This document shows positions 9,901 through 18,898 of a stretch of DNA of 64,000 nt, piece after piece. Positions within the stretch are counted from its first letter, which is position 1; every line of letters starts with the position of its first letter. A program made the position numbers and the translations under genes. Under the pieces are notes generated by a model. That model did not search any database and was not told the DNA's origin. It saw only the letters and a list, made by a program, of their open reading frames with translations. Source of the stretch: Leisingera aquaemixtae (GTDB taxonomy: Bacteria; Pseudomonadota; Alphaproteobacteria; Rhodobacterales; Rhodobacteraceae); contig NZ_CYSR01000010.1 of the NCBI RefSeq assembly GCF_001458395.1, positions 378,211-442,210 on the forward strand, given 5' to 3'.

Positions 9901-10755
9901 ATGGACCCGCGCGCGCGCCCTTACCGTTCGGTTTTGTATATTCCCGGCTCCAAGCCGCGCGCCCTGGAGAAGGCCAAGACCCTGCCGGTGGACGCGGTGA
10001 TCTTTGATCTGGAAGACGCGGTGTCTGTGGATGAAAAGCCCAATGCCCGCGCGACCCTGGCGCAGGCGCTGGAGGCGGGCGGCTTTGGCGCGCGGATGAA
10101 GATCGTGCGGATCAACGGGCTGGACACCGAATGGGGCCGCGAGGATGCGGTTGCCGCGGCCCGGATGGACTGCGACGCGATTCTGCTGCCGAAGGTGAAC
10201 GCGCCCGCCGATCTGGACGCGCTGGCAGAGATCACCGGGGACATCCCGCTGTGGGCGATGATGGAGACGCCGCGCGGGATGCTGAATGCCGCCGCCATCG
10301 CCGCGCACCCCAAGCTGCAGGGCATGGTGATGGGCACCAATGACCTGGCCAAGGAACTGCAGACCCGTTACCGCCCGGACCGGCTGCCGATGATGGCGGG
10401 GCTGGGCCTGTGCCTGCTGGCGGCCAAGGCCGAGGGGCTGGTGATCGTCGATGGCGTCTATAATGCCTTCAAGGACGTTGAGGGGCTGGCTGCGGAATGC
10501 GCACAGGGGCGCGACATGGGCTTTGACGGCAAAACCCTGATCCACCCTGCGCAGGTGGAGGTGGCCAATGCCGCCTTTGCCCCAACCGAACGCGAGATCG
10601 ACACCTCCCGCCGCCAGATCGCCGCGTTTGAAGAGGCGCAAGCCGCAGGCCAGGGTGTTGCCGTGGTCGACGGCAAGATAGTCGAGAACCTGCATGTGGC
10701 GACGGCGCGTGAGATCCTGGCAAAAGCGGATGCAATCGCCGCGCTTTCCGCATAG
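9901..10755 (+). CDS. mcl2: (3S)-malyl-CoA thioesterase (CitE/HpcH-like), ethylmalonyl-CoA pathway
   Basis: CitE-like TIM-barrel enzyme of 284 residues. It starts PYRSVLYIPGSKPRALEKAK, has the metal/CoA region VIFDLEDAVSVDEK, MMETPRGMLNAA, MGTNDLAKELQTRYRP, GLVIVDGVYNAFKD, and the C-terminal GFDGKTLIHPAQVE. Length and these blocks fit Rhodobacter Mcl2, which hydrolyses (3S)-malyl-CoA to malate and CoA, rather than the longer lyase Mcl1 (about 318 residues, N-terminus LFGPGSRP). It uses product made from beta-methylmalyl-CoA cleavage. It is followed by nnrU, a DUF1737 gene and mch in the same direction. The GGAG site is 9 bases before ATG. The thioesterase-versus-lyase call rests on remembered homologues. 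Confidence 0.85.
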   Translation: MDPRARPYRSVLYIPGSKPRALEKAKTLPVDAVIFDLEDAVSVDEKPNARATLAQALEAGGFGARMKIVRINGLDTEWGREDAVAAARMDCDAILLPKVNAPADLDALAEITGDIPLWAMMETPRGMLNAAAIAAHPKLQGMVMGTNDLAKELQTRYRPDRLPMMAGLGLCLLAAKAEGLVIVDGVYNAFKDVEGLAAECAQGRDMGFDGKTLIHPAQVEVANAAFAPTEREIDTSRRQIAAFEEAQAAGQGVAVVDGKIVENLHVATAREILAKADAIAALSA

Positions 10756-10789
10756 GTGTTAACAAGTTTAACATCTAAGAGGGGCTGAT

Positions 10790-11338
10790 ATGGCGCTTTT
10801 GATCCTGGGACTTCTGCTGTGGTGGGGCGGCCACCTGTTCAAACGGCTGGCGCCGGACATGCGCGCCGCGATGGGCAATGCCGGGCGCGGCGTCGTGGCG
10901 CTGGTGCTGGTTGCCAGCATTGTGCTGATGGTGCTGGGCTACCGCGGCACGGAATTCATCCATGTCTGGGCGCCGCCGTCCTTCATGGTGCATATCAACA
11001 ACCTGCTGGTGCTGATCGCCATCTATATGATGAGCCCGGCGCCCAAGAAAGGCACGTTGCTGAACGGCATGCGGCACCCGATGCTGGCGGGCTTCAAGCT
11101 GTGGACCGCGGCGCATCTGCTGGTCAATGGCGATCTGGCCTCGATCATCCTGTTCGGCGGGCTGCTGGCCTGGGCGGTGGCTGAGGTCATCGTGATCAAC
11201 CGGTCCGAGCGGGAGTGGCAGCCGGGTCCCAAGGGCACGCTCGCCAAGGACGGGATGTTCTTCCTGGCCTCGATTGTGCTGCTGGCGGTGATTGGCTACG
11301 TCCACGGGCTGATCGGGCCGTCGCCGTTTCCGGGATAG
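10790..11338 (+). CDS. NnrU-family membrane protein
   Basis: 182 residues with five or so hydrophobic helices, of the NnrU family. These are integral membrane proteins first seen next to nitrite/nitric-oxide reduction genes and also in carotenoid and heme-related contexts. Blocks: the N-terminal LLLWWGGHLFKRL, YRGTEFIHVWAPPSFMVHIN, GMRHPMLAGFKLWTAAHLLVNGD (split here around residues 86-107), then FGGLLAWAVAEV. The start has a strong GAGGGG site. Here it sits within an EMC gene group, so a denitrification role is not implied. Confidence 0.87.
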   Translation: MALLILGLLLWWGGHLFKRLAPDMRAAMGNAGRGVVALVLVASIVLMVLGYRGTEFIHVWAPPSFMVHINNLLVLIAIYMMSPAPKKGTLLNGMRHPMLAGFKLWTAAHLLVNGDLASIILFGGLLAWAVAEVIVINRSEREWQPGPKGTLAKDGMFFLASIVLLAVIGYVHGLIGPSPFPG

Positions 11339-11360
11339 GCCCTGAGCAGGAGAGGACACC

Positions 11361-11564
11361 ATGAAACTGTACCGATTTTTGTCCGAGGACGACACCTCTG
11401 CCTTCTGCCACAAGGTGACCGATGCGCTGAACAAAGGCTGGGAGCTGCATGGCAGCCCGACCCAGGCCTTCGATCCCGTCAAGGGGATCATGCGCTGCGG
11501 CCAGGCGGTGGTAAAAGAGGTGGACGGAACCTACACCCCTGAGACCAAACTGGGAGAACACTGA
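11361..11564 (+). CDS. DUF1737 small protein
   Basis: 67 residues, of the DUF1737 type: MKLYRFLSEDDTSAFCHKV, then ALNKGWELHGSPTQAF and AVVKEV. Such small alpha/beta proteins have no known function. An AGGAG site precedes the ATG. The stop overlaps the mch start as TGATG, so the two are translationally coupled, which ties this protein to mesaconyl-CoA hydratase production. Confidence 0.8.
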   Translation: MKLYRFLSEDDTSAFCHKVTDALNKGWELHGSPTQAFDPVKGIMRCGQAVVKEVDGTYTPETKLGEH

Positions 11565-12595
11565 TGGCCAAGACCAATCCGGGCCGGTTTTTCGAAGACT
11601 ATACCGTCGGCGAGGTAATACGCCACGCAGTGCCCCGCACGGTGTCGGGCGGCGAGCGGGCGCTCTATCATGCGCTCTACCCGGCACGCCATGCGCTGTA
11701 TTCTTCGGATGAATTTGCCCGGGCCTGTGGTCTGCCCTCGGCGCCGCTGGATGATCTGGCGGCCTTCCACGTGGTGTTCGGCAAGACGGTGCCGGACATC
11801 TCCCTCAATGCGCTGGCGAACCTCGGCTATGCCGAGGGGCGCTGGCTGTTGCCGGTGTATCCCGGCGACACGCTGCGCTCGGAATCCGAGGTGATCGGCC
11901 TCAAGCAGAATTCCAACGGCAAGTCTGGCGTCGTCTATGTGCGCACCCGCGGGCTGAACCAGCGCGATGAATGCGTGATGGAATATGTGCGCTGGGTCAT
12001 GGTGCGCAAACGCGACCTGGAGGCGCCGGCGCCCGAAACCGTGATCCCGGAGCTGAACAAGGTGATCCCGGCGGACCAACTGGCGGTCCCGGCGGGGCTG
12101 GATTTCAGTAATTACGATTTCACCCTGGCGGGCGAGCCGCACCGCTGGGGAGATTACGAGGTGGGCGAGACCATCGACCATGTGGATGGTGTCACCATCG
12201 AGGAAGCCGAGCACATGATGGCGACCCGCCTGTGGCAGAACACCGCCAAAGTGCATTTCGACAATACCGCGCGCCCCGACGGCACCAGGCTGATCTATGG
12301 CGGCCATGTGATTTCGATGGCGCGCACGCTGTCGTTCAACGGGCTGGCCAATGCGCAGATGATCGTGGGCCTCAATGGCGGCGCCCATGCCAATCCTTGC
12401 CTGTCCGGCCTCACTGTGCGGGCCTGGTCGGAGGTGCTGGACAAGGCTGACACCAGCGCACCTGGCGTTGGCGCAATCCGGTTGCGGCTGGTGGCCACCA
12501 AGGGCGGTGAGCCGTTCCATCTGAAGGGGGAGGACGGCAAGTACCTGCCGGATGTGCTGCTGGATCTCGACTATTGGGCCTTGATGCCGAAGTAA
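11564..12595 (+). CDS. mch: Mesaconyl-C1-CoA hydratase (beta-methylmalyl-CoA dehydratase), double MaoC-like
   Basis: 343-residue MaoC/hotdog enzyme with two hotdog halves. The first begins NPGRFFEDYTVGEVIRHAVP and the second GDYEVGETIDHVDGVTIEEA near residue 190. It hydrates mesaconyl-C1-CoA to beta-methylmalyl-CoA in the EMC pathway, feeding the malyl-CoA lyase step. Length and duplicated architecture match Mch of Rhodobacter. The start overlaps the DUF1737 stop (TGATG). Downstream is a 17-base hairpin (12602-12618) and a dispersed motif. mcl2 lies upstream in the same run of genes. Confidence 0.92.
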   Translation: MAKTNPGRFFEDYTVGEVIRHAVPRTVSGGERALYHALYPARHALYSSDEFARACGLPSAPLDDLAAFHVVFGKTVPDISLNALANLGYAEGRWLLPVYPGDTLRSESEVIGLKQNSNGKSGVVYVRTRGLNQRDECVMEYVRWVMVRKRDLEAPAPETVIPELNKVIPADQLAVPAGLDFSNYDFTLAGEPHRWGDYEVGETIDHVDGVTIEEAEHMMATRLWQNTAKVHFDNTARPDGTRLIYGGHVISMARTLSFNGLANAQMIVGLNGGAHANPCLSGLTVRAWSEVLDKADTSAPGVGAIRLRLVATKGGEPFHLKGEDGKYLPDVLLDLDYWALMPK

Positions 12596-12601
12596 CCGGA
12601 C

Positions 12602-12664
12602 AGGGGGCTTTGCCCCCTCACAGGCTGCGCCTGCTCACCCCCAGGATATTTTCAGCCAGATGAA
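12602..12664 (+). repeat. Post-gene hairpin plus dispersed motif (copy 1 of the ATATTT/AGATGAA motif)
   Basis: A hairpin AGGGGGC-ttt-GCCCCCT (12602-12618), a second small hairpin CAGGC/GCCTG (12622-12634), then CCCCAGGATATTTT and CAGCCAGATGAA (12639-12664). The latter resembles motifs at 32987-33012, 59320-59346 and 60132-60154. It follows mch and may act in transcription termination. Confidence 0.5.
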
Positions 12665-12723
12665 CAGGGGAAGCTGGCAGAAATGTGATGACCCTTGGTG
12701 CGATTGACGCTTAAGCTGGGTGC

Positions 12724-13425
12724 ATGCGGGTTTTGCAGCTTCTGGTTTTCTCCATGCTCTCCGTCTGGCCGCTGAAGGCAGCGGCCTGCGATCTGGCATT
12801 GGTGCTGGCGGTGGATGTTTCCGGCTCTGTCGATGCCGATGAATACCGCATTCAGATGGACGGTTTGGCGGCTGGCTTGCGGGACGGGGTGGTCTCTGAG
12901 GCGCTGGTCAAGGCGCGCGCCCGGGTGCTGCTGATGCAGTGGTCCGGCCAGTCGCGCCAGGAGGTGACGCTGCCCTGGGCCGAGGTGCGCAGTTTTGCCG
13001 ATGCCGAGGCGCTGGCGCAGCGGATCGAACAGGCGCCGCGGCCCTGGCGCAATTACTCCACCGCTGTGGGAGAGGCGCTGTTTCTGGCGGTGGACCAGTT
13101 TGCCGCGGTGCCGGAGTGCACGCGCAGGGTGATCGACATTTCCGGCGACGGGTTTTCCAACGAAGGGGTCGAGCCGCGCGAGGCGCATGGTGCGCTGTCC
13201 GCGCTCGGCGTGACCGTGAACGCCATTGCGATCGAGCAGAGCGAGCCGGACCTGACCGCCTATTTCTTTGAAAACGTGATCCGCGGCGAGGGGGCCTTTG
13301 TGGTCACAGCCGCCAGCTTTGCCGATTACCCGTCGCGCATCCGCAAAAAGCTGGTGCGGGAGGTGGCGCGGCAGACGGCCATGGCACCGCATAGGGATGC
13401 CGGGACCGTGGCAGCTTTGCAGTGA
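12724..13425 (+). CDS. DUF1194 exported von Willebrand factor A-like protein
   Basis: 233 residues with a signal peptide (residues 1 to about 21, ending KAAACD) and a VWA-like domain. The metal-ion-dependent adhesion motif DVSGSVD lies near residues 30-36, with later VIDISGDGFSNEGVEP matching the second VWA loop. It is probably periplasmic and binds an unknown ligand. DUF1194 proteins are common in Rhodobacteraceae without assigned role. It stands alone upstream of the sdh operon. Confidence 0.85.
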   Translation: MRVLQLLVFSMLSVWPLKAAACDLALVLAVDVSGSVDADEYRIQMDGLAAGLRDGVVSEALVKARARVLLMQWSGQSRQEVTLPWAEVRSFADAEALAQRIEQAPRPWRNYSTAVGEALFLAVDQFAAVPECTRRVIDISGDGFSNEGVEPREAHGALSALGVTVNAIAIEQSEPDLTAYFFENVIRGEGAFVVTAASFADYPSRIRKKLVREVARQTAMAPHRDAGTVAALQ

Positions 13426-13473
13426 TTTGCAGAAAGGGCTGTGATTCTGCAAAAGATTTCCAAAAAGGTGTTT

Positions 13474-13503
13474 TGTGATCACTAAATATTTGCTGTGATC
13501 ACA
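13474..13503 (+). promoter_or_regulatory. Paired TGTGATCAC palindromes upstream of sdhCDAB
   Basis: TGTGATCACT at 13474-13483 and TGTGATCACA at 13494-13503, 20 bases start to start, 117-146 bases before the sdhC start. The same double arrangement is found before sucC (6678-6708). This is a probable operator shared by two TCA-cycle operons. Confidence 0.65.
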
Positions 13504-13619
13504 ACACGTGACGTTTTAGCGCCAACAGCACGGAAACCTGCTGTTTTTAACCGTTCGGTCGGGTGACACGCCGTAAAAATCGGCTAAAACGTCGTCAGCC
13601 AACCTGAAAAGGAGCCAAC

Positions 13620-14003
13620 ATGGCCGATGTCAATCGGGGCAACCGCCCGCTTTCGCCGCATTTGCAGGTCTACCGCCCGCAGCTGACCTCCGTGACGTCG
13701 ATCCTGACGCGGATCACCGGCAACGCGCTGATCGTTTCTGCGCTGCTGATCGCCTGGTGGTTCCTGGCCGCGGCAACCTCTGCCGACTACTTTGCCACCG
13801 CCAACGGCCTGCTGACCAGCTGGTTCGGCGATCTTGTGATGACGCTGTCGGTGCTGGGCCTGTGGTATCACACGCTGGCCGGCATCCGGCACCTGATCTG
13901 GGACAACGGCATGATGCTGGACCTGGAGCAGGCCGAGAAGCTGGGCTGGATCGTGGTGATCGGCTCGGCGGTTCTGACCGTCCTCACCATTATCATCGTC
14001 TAA
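13620..14003 (+). CDS. sdhC: Succinate dehydrogenase cytochrome b556 subunit
   Basis: Membrane anchor of complex II, 127 residues with three transmembrane helices. The family opening RPLSPHLQVYRPQLTSVTSI is present (residues about 9-28), as is the heme-ligand helix with WYHTLAGIRHLIWDNG, whose His residues coordinate heme b. AAGGAG precedes the ATG. First gene of sdhCDAB. Confidence 0.97.
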   Translation: MADVNRGNRPLSPHLQVYRPQLTSVTSILTRITGNALIVSALLIAWWFLAAATSADYFATANGLLTSWFGDLVMTLSVLGLWYHTLAGIRHLIWDNGMMLDLEQAEKLGWIVVIGSAVLTVLTIIIV

Positions 14004-14021
14004 GCTCAAAGGACACACGCG

Positions 14022-14393
14022 ATGCGATATCTGACTGACCGCAAACGCGCCGTTGGCATGGGCGCTGCAAAATCCGGAACCGCGCACCATTGGTCGATGC
14101 AGGTGAGCGCAGTGGCGCTGCTGATCCTGGTGCCGCTGTTTGTCTTCACCTTCGGCTCTGCGCTGGGCGGCTCTTACGAGGAGATCACCGCCTATTACTC
14201 CCGCCCGTTCCCGGCACTGGTGGCCGTGCTGACCATGTGGGTGGGCATGATGCACTTCAAATCCGGCGCCCAGATCATGATCGAGGACTATGTCCATGGC
14301 CTGAAAGGCCGCCTGGCGATCATCCTGGTCAAATGCCTGTCTTATGCCGTCGCCGCGACCAGCGCCTATGCGCTGATCCGCCTGGCCCTGTAA
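14022..14393 (+). CDS. sdhD: Succinate dehydrogenase hydrophobic anchor subunit
   Basis: 123 residues with three membrane helices. The N-terminus [20 protein letters not shown] is characteristic of alphaproteobacterial SdhD. A His-containing second helix ([21 protein letters not shown]) carries the heme/quinone-site residues, including the Asp-Tyr pair in IEDYVHG. AAAGGA precedes the start. It lies 18 bases after sdhC. Confidence 0.96.
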   Translation: MRYLTDRKRAVGMGAAKSGTAHHWSMQVSAVALLILVPLFVFTFGSALGGSYEEITAYYSRPFPALVAVLTMWVGMMHFKSGAQIMIEDYVHGLKGRLAIILVKCLSYAVAATSAYALIRLAL

Positions 14394-14412
14394 CGCTCCG
14401 AGGTTTCCATCA

Positions 14413-16218
14413 ATGGCTGCTTACGAATACGAAACACATGAATATGACGTGGTCGTGGTTGGCGCCGGCGGGGCTGGCCTCCGTGCGACGCTGGGCATGG
14501 CGGAACAGGGTCTGCGCACCGCCTGCGTGACCAAAGTGTTCCCGACCCGCTCCCACACCGTTGCGGCGCAGGGCGGCATTGCCGCCAGCTTGGGCAACAT
14601 GGGCCCGGACAGCTGGCAGTGGCACATGTATGACACCGTCAAGGGCTCCGACTGGCTGGGCGACACCGACGCGATGGAATACCTCGCGCGCGAGGCGCCC
14701 AAGGCGGTCTATGAGCTGGAGCATTACGGCGTGCCGTTCTCGCGCACCGAAGAGGGCAAGATCTATCAGCGCCCGTTCGGCGGCCACACCACCGAATTCG
14801 GCGAAGGCCCCGCGGTGCAACGCACCTGTGCGGCGGCCGACCGGACCGGCCACGCGATCCTGCACACCCTCTATGGCCAGTCGCTGAAGAACAACGCGGA
14901 ATTCTATATCGAGTATTTCGCCATCGACCTGATCATGTCCGATGACGGTCAGTGCCAGGGCGTTGTCTGCTGGAAGCTCGATGACGGCACCATGCATGTC
15001 TTCAACGCCAAGATGGTGGTTCTGGCGACCGGCGGTTACGGCCGTGCGTACTTCTCTGCCACCTCGGCGCATACCTGCACCGGCGACGGCGGCGGCATGG
15101 TGGCGCGGGCAGGCCTGGCGCTGCAGGACATGGAGTTCGTGCAGTTCCACCCGACCGGCATCTACGGCTCCGGCTGCCTGATCACCGAGGGCGCGCGGGG
15201 CGAGGGCGGCTACCTCACCAACTCCGAAGGCGAGCGGTTCATGGAGCGCTATGCGCCCCAGTACAAGGATCTGGCGCCGCGCGACTACGTCAGCCGCTCC
15301 ATGACAATGGAGATCCGCGAAGGCCGCGGTGTGGGCGCCGAGGGCGACCATATCCACCTGAACCTGTCCCACCTGCCGGCCGAAGCGCTTGCGGAGCGGC
15401 TGCCGGGCATTTCCGAAAGCGCCAAGATCTTTGCCGGCGTGGATGTGACCAAGGAGCCGATCCCGGTTCTGCCGACTGTGCACTACAACATGGGCGGCAT
15501 TCCGACCAACTACTGGGGCGAAGTGCTGAACCCGACAGCCGACGATCCGACCGCCGTGGTGCCGGGCCTGATGGCCGTGGGCGAGGCGGGCTGCGCCTCG
15601 GTGCATGGCGCCAACCGGCTTGGCTCCAACTCGCTGATCGACTTGGTGGTCTTTGGCCGTGCCTCCGCCATCCGCGCGGGCAAGGTCGTGGATCCGGAAG
15701 CGGCGAACCCGGTGCTGAACCAGGCCTCCGTCGACAAGGCGTTTGACCGGTTCGACACCCTGCGCAACGCCAAGGGCGGCATCCCGACCGCGGACCTGCG
15801 GCTGGAAATGCAGAAGTGCATGCAGGCCGACGCGGCGGTGTTCCGCACCTCCAAGACCATGGCGGAAGGCGTCGAGAAGATGACCTCGATCGCGGCCAAG
15901 CTCGATGACCTCAAGGTGACCGACCGCTCGCTGGTCTGGAACTCCGACCTGATGGAGACGCTGGAGCTGACCAACCTGATGCCGAACGCGCTGGCCACCA
16001 TCGTGGGCGCCGAGGCGCGCAAGGAAAGCCGCGGCGCGCACGCGCATGAGGACTTCACCTCCCGCGACGACGAGAACTGGCGTGTCCACACCGTGTCCCG
16101 CGTGGAGGGCAACAAGGTTGATCTGTCCTACCGCCCGGTGGTGGTCGACCCGCTGACCACCGAGGATGAAGGCGGCATCAGCCTCAAGAAAATCGCGCCC
16201 AAGGCGCGGACGTTCTAA
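14413..16218 (+). CDS. sdhA: Succinate dehydrogenase flavoprotein subunit
   Basis: 601-residue FAD subunit that oxidises succinate to fumarate. The dinucleotide fold [15 protein letters not shown] lies at residues about 14-28 and the covalent FAD histidine in [11 protein letters not shown] at H48. Substrate-site blocks include [21 protein letters not shown] and the C-terminal [20 protein letters not shown]. Length is normal. The operon order C-D-A-B is the usual alphaproteobacterial one. Confidence 0.98.
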   Translation: MAAYEYETHEYDVVVVGAGGAGLRATLGMAEQGLRTACVTKVFPTRSHTVAAQGGIAASLGNMGPDSWQWHMYDTVKGSDWLGDTDAMEYLAREAPKAVYELEHYGVPFSRTEEGKIYQRPFGGHTTEFGEGPAVQRTCAAADRTGHAILHTLYGQSLKNNAEFYIEYFAIDLIMSDDGQCQGVVCWKLDDGTMHVFNAKMVVLATGGYGRAYFSATSAHTCTGDGGGMVARAGLALQDMEFVQFHPTGIYGSGCLITEGARGEGGYLTNSEGERFMERYAPQYKDLAPRDYVSRSMTMEIREGRGVGAEGDHIHLNLSHLPAEALAERLPGISESAKIFAGVDVTKEPIPVLPTVHYNMGGIPTNYWGEVLNPTADDPTAVVPGLMAVGEAGCASVHGANRLGSNSLIDLVVFGRASAIRAGKVVDPEAANPVLNQASVDKAFDRFDTLRNAKGGIPTADLRLEMQKCMQADAAVFRTSKTMAEGVEKMTSIAAKLDDLKVTDRSLVWNSDLMETLELTNLMPNALATIVGAEARKESRGAHAHEDFTSRDDENWRVHTVSRVEGNKVDLSYRPVVVDPLTTEDEGGISLKKIAPKARTF

Positions 16219-16229
16219 GGAGACAGATC

Positions 16230-17009
16230 ATGGTTCAATTCAGCCTCCCGAAGAACTCCAAGATCACCACCGGCAAAACCTGGCCCAAGCCGGAGGGCGC
16301 CAGCAATGTGCGCAAGTTCAAGATCTACCGCTGGAACCCGGATGACGGGAAAAACCCGCAGGTCGACACCTATTTCGTTGATATGGACAGCTGCGGCCCG
16401 ATGGTTCTGGACGCGCTGATCAAGATCAAGAACGAGATCGACCCGACCCTGACCTTCCGCCGCTCCTGCCGCGAGGGGATCTGCGGCTCCTGCGCGATGA
16501 ACATCGACGGCATCAACACACTGGCCTGTATCTATGGCATGGATGAGATCAAGGGCGATGTGGCGATCTACCCGCTGCCGCATATGCCGGTGGTCAAGGA
16601 CCTGATCCCGGACCTCACCCATTTCTATGCCCAGCACGCCTCGATCATGCCGTGGCTTGAGACCAAGACCAACCGCCCGGCGAAAGAGTGGAAACAGTCC
16701 ATCGAGGACCGCAAGAAGCTCGATGGGCTTTATGAGTGCGTGATGTGCGCCAGCTGCTCGACCTCTTGCCCGAGCTACTGGTGGAACGGCGACCGTTACC
16801 TGGGGCCGGCCGCGCTGCTGCACGCCTATCGCTGGATTATCGACAGCCGGGACGAAGCCACGCCCGAGCGCCTGGACCAGCTGGAAGACCCGTTCAAGCT
16901 GTACCGCTGCCACACCATCATGAACTGCGCCAAGACCTGCCCCAAGGGCCTGAACCCGGCCAAGGCGATTGCGCATATCAAGAAGATGATGATCGAGCGC
17001 ACCGTCTGA
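16230..17009 (+). CDS. sdhB: Succinate dehydrogenase iron-sulfur subunit
   Basis: 259 residues. The N-terminal 2Fe-2S ferredoxin domain has [16 protein letters not shown], and the C-terminal domain has [15 protein letters not shown] and [17 protein letters not shown] for the 4Fe-4S and 3Fe-4S clusters. It carries electrons from SdhA flavin to quinone. AGGAGA is 6 bases before ATG. Last gene of the operon, followed by a strong terminator. Confidence 0.98.
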   Translation: MVQFSLPKNSKITTGKTWPKPEGASNVRKFKIYRWNPDDGKNPQVDTYFVDMDSCGPMVLDALIKIKNEIDPTLTFRRSCREGICGSCAMNIDGINTLACIYGMDEIKGDVAIYPLPHMPVVKDLIPDLTHFYAQHASIMPWLETKTNRPAKEWKQSIEDRKKLDGLYECVMCASCSTSCPSYWWNGDRYLGPAALLHAYRWIIDSRDEATPERLDQLEDPFKLYRCHTIMNCAKTCPKGLNPAKAIAHIKKMMIERTV

Positions 17010-17065
17010 TCGCGGCAGGGCTGATCCGCAAGGATCCGCCGCCCCGCGCAATGAAATTTGCATGG

Positions 17066-17100
17066 CCCCCGGTTTCCTGCGAAACCGGGGGTATGTTTTT
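17066..17100 (+). terminator. Rho-independent terminator of sdhCDAB
   Basis: Perfect 11-bp stem CCCCCGGTTTC / GAAACCGGGGG with a 4-base loop (17066-17091), then TATG and five T at 17096-17100. It lies 57 bases after the sdhB stop and only 21 bases before the next start. Confidence 0.9.
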
Positions 17101-17121
17101 CGCTGGCATTGGAGTTCGGGC

Positions 17122-17391
17122 ATGAAACTGATGGGACTTGCCGCGGGCGTGCTGACCGTGCTGGCGAGCTGTATGACAGCCACCGACCACGACCGCATCG
17201 GAGGCCAGCTGGCAGCAACGGACGCCAAGATCCCCGGCTGTATCGCGGCTGCGGGCATCACCGGGGAATACCGGGTGCGTACGGAGTTTCTGGGCCATGG
17301 GGCAGGGGCGACCGTTCTGCGCATGGTGCAGCCGGGACTGAACGTCAGTGAGGCGCAGGCGGCACAGGCGACGAGCTGTATCAACACCTGA
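17122..17391 (+). CDS. Small predicted lipoprotein
   Basis: 89 residues from the ATG at 17122, chosen because GGAG lies 6-9 bases upstream; the frame is open further back but runs into the sdh terminator. A signal peptide ends with the lipobox VLASC (Cys at about residue 17), so the protein is probably lipid-anchored. The mature part has two further cysteines (IPGCIAAAG, ATSCINT), possibly a disulfide. No family recognised. Its promoter must overlap or follow the terminator. Confidence 0.7.
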   Translation: MKLMGLAAGVLTVLASCMTATDHDRIGGQLAATDAKIPGCIAAAGITGEYRVRTEFLGHGAGATVLRMVQPGLNVSEAQAAQATSCINT

Positions 17392-17436
17392 CGCAAAGCG
17401 GTTGTGATGCGGCTGCGGCGGCCCTAGGGTGCCGGA

Positions 17437-18147
17437 ATGCAACCGCATGTTTTTGCCATTCTTTTAGCCGGGCTTGCCGGGCTTTCGATGCCGCTGGGCG
17501 GGTTTCTTGCCTGGTGTGAGCATATCCGCAACCCGACGCTGCGCGACGAGGTGCTGCACGCCGTCGCGGCCTTTGGCGGCGGCGCGCTCACCTCTGCGGT
17601 GGCGCTGGTGCTGGTGCCGGAGGGGGCGCAAGCGCTGCCTGCCGTGCTGGCGGTACTGCTGTTCGCCGCGGGCGGCGGCGTGTTCTACCTCGCCGATACC
17701 GTGCTGCAAAAGCGCGGCGGCAGCGGCGCGCTATTGCTGGCGATGCTGCTGGACTACGTGCCCGAAGCGATGGCGCTGGGGGCGATGCTGGTGGCGGATG
17801 CCGCCACCGCCTGGCTGCTGGCGCTGATGATCTTCCTGCAGAACCTGCCGGAGGGGTTTGCCGCCTTCCGCGATGTCTGGAGCGGCGATAGCCCGGCCTG
17901 GCATGTGCTGCTGGCCTTTGTCGGGCTGGCGGCGCTGGGGCCGATCTGCGCTCTGGCGGGGCTGGTCTGGCTGGCAGAGGCCCACGCGGTGCTGGGGGCG
18001 ATCATGGTTTTTGCGGCGGGCGGCATTCTCTATCTGCTGTTTCAGGACATCGCGCCCAAGGCGCATTCCAGCCGCAGCAGCGTGCCGGCACTCGGCGCGG
18101 TTGCGGGCTTTGCCCTGGGGCTGGCCGGGCACCTGCTGACGGTGTGA
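17437..18147 (+). CDS. ZIP-family metal transporter-like membrane protein
   Basis: 236 residues with about seven or eight hydrophobic helices. The blocks LLDYVPEAMALGAML and FLQNLPEGFAAFRDV (near residues 107-146) match the metal-binding helices IV and V of ZIP proteins (H/N-x-x-P-E-G). Some ligand histidines are replaced: the first motif reads DYVPEA where many members have HNxPEG, so metal specificity or even transport is uncertain. Stands alone. Confidence 0.75.
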   Translation: MQPHVFAILLAGLAGLSMPLGGFLAWCEHIRNPTLRDEVLHAVAAFGGGALTSAVALVLVPEGAQALPAVLAVLLFAAGGGVFYLADTVLQKRGGSGALLLAMLLDYVPEAMALGAMLVADAATAWLLALMIFLQNLPEGFAAFRDVWSGDSPAWHVLLAFVGLAALGPICALAGLVWLAEAHAVLGAIMVFAAGGILYLLFQDIAPKAHSSRSSVPALGAVAGFALGLAGHLLTV

Positions 18148-18276
18148 CGCGCACCCATGGTTGCTGCAATGCAGCAACTGCATGGCGCCTTTGCAGAAAC
18201 GGCGGCTGCGCCCGCGGCGGGCAGGGGGTAGTTTGGCGCTTGAGGGAGGATCGTGCCAGACTATGGAGGCAACCCG

Positions 18277-18438
18277 ATGAACCCGGTGAATTTGCAGCAG
18301 GACCCGAAAGACAAGGCCCGTCAGGCCGCGCTTGAGGCCTTGGAGCAGGCCTACGCCTACTACACCCCGGAGCCGCTGCCAGCGGCAGCAGAACCCAGCG
18401 CCGTGGACGGTGTGGTCGAGTATTACCAGGCTGCCTGA
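18277..18438 (+). CDS. Small acidic hypothetical protein
   Basis: 53 residues from the ATG at 18277, preceded by a good GGAGG site; a GTG at 18253 extends it by eight residues but lacks such a site. Composition is Ala, Glu, Pro and Tyr rich (ALEQAYAYYTPEPLPAAAEP), with no membrane segment. Not recognised; codon use fits the surrounding genes. Confidence 0.55.
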   Translation: MNPVNLQQDPKDKARQAALEALEQAYAYYTPEPLPAAAEPSAVDGVVEYYQAA

Positions 18439-18502
18439 GGGCAGCCTGATGCGCAGGCGGCAAACCGGTTGAGCCGGAGGCTGCCGCGGCGTAGACAGGG
18501 GC

Positions 18503-18700
18503 ATGCCTGTTCTGCTGCTTGTCCTTTTGGCGGGCGTGTTCGCCTATTTCCTTTGGCGCCGCCACGCCACCAGCCTGACCCGCAACTGCCGCTGGCGCCA
18601 GCAGCGCGCCCAGGGCCAGTGGCGCTGCAGCTATTGCGGCGCCGCGGAATCGGGAGAGGCCGCCCCGCGCCTCTGCCGCGATCCGCGCCGCACGCCTTAG
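18503..18700 (+). CDS. Small membrane-anchored protein with CxxC
   Basis: 65 residues: an N-terminal membrane helix (PVLLLVLLAGVFAYFLW), then an Arg-rich cytoplasmic part with CRWRQQRAQGQWRCSYCG and a last Cys in PRLCRDP. The spacing C-x13-C-x2-C-x14-C could bind zinc as a small ribbon. I have no family for it. The frame is plausible but short, in GC-rich sequence. Confidence 0.5.
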   Translation: MPVLLLVLLAGVFAYFLWRRHATSLTRNCRWRQQRAQGQWRCSYCGAAESGEAAPRLCRDPRRTP

Positions 18701-18728
18701 CGGGAACTTGCAGCCCGCAGCGGTGATC

Positions 18729-18860
18729 TCCCGCGCCCGCAGGCGCCCCGGCTGCGCCGGAACGCCTTCCGTACGGGCTTGGGCCCGGCACCGCGCCGGG
18801 CGCGGTGCCGGGCCCAACTGCGGGACGCCTTGTCAAAAGGCGGCGGAGCAGGCGGGAGCC
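18729..18860 (+). repeat. GC-rich palindromic intergenic element, copy 1
   Basis: About 132 bases starting TCCCGCGCCCGCAGG and ending GGCGGGAGCC. The centre is a perfect 16-bp stem (18781-18796 with 18800-18815, loop of 3). Related copies lie at 34917-35033 and 43309-43462; more distant ones are at 32864, 45177 and 56870. Confidence 0.7.
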
Positions 18861-18898
18861 CTTCGGTCCGTGCATGGCAGACCCGCAAAAAATAATGC

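Noticed and set aside
10790..11338. Denitrification role for the NnrU-family gene
   Set aside because: No nir, nor or nos genes are nearby; the family name alone does not support it.
14410..16089. 559-codon minus-strand frame opposite sdhA
   Set aside because: Antisense shadow of a highly conserved flavoprotein gene.
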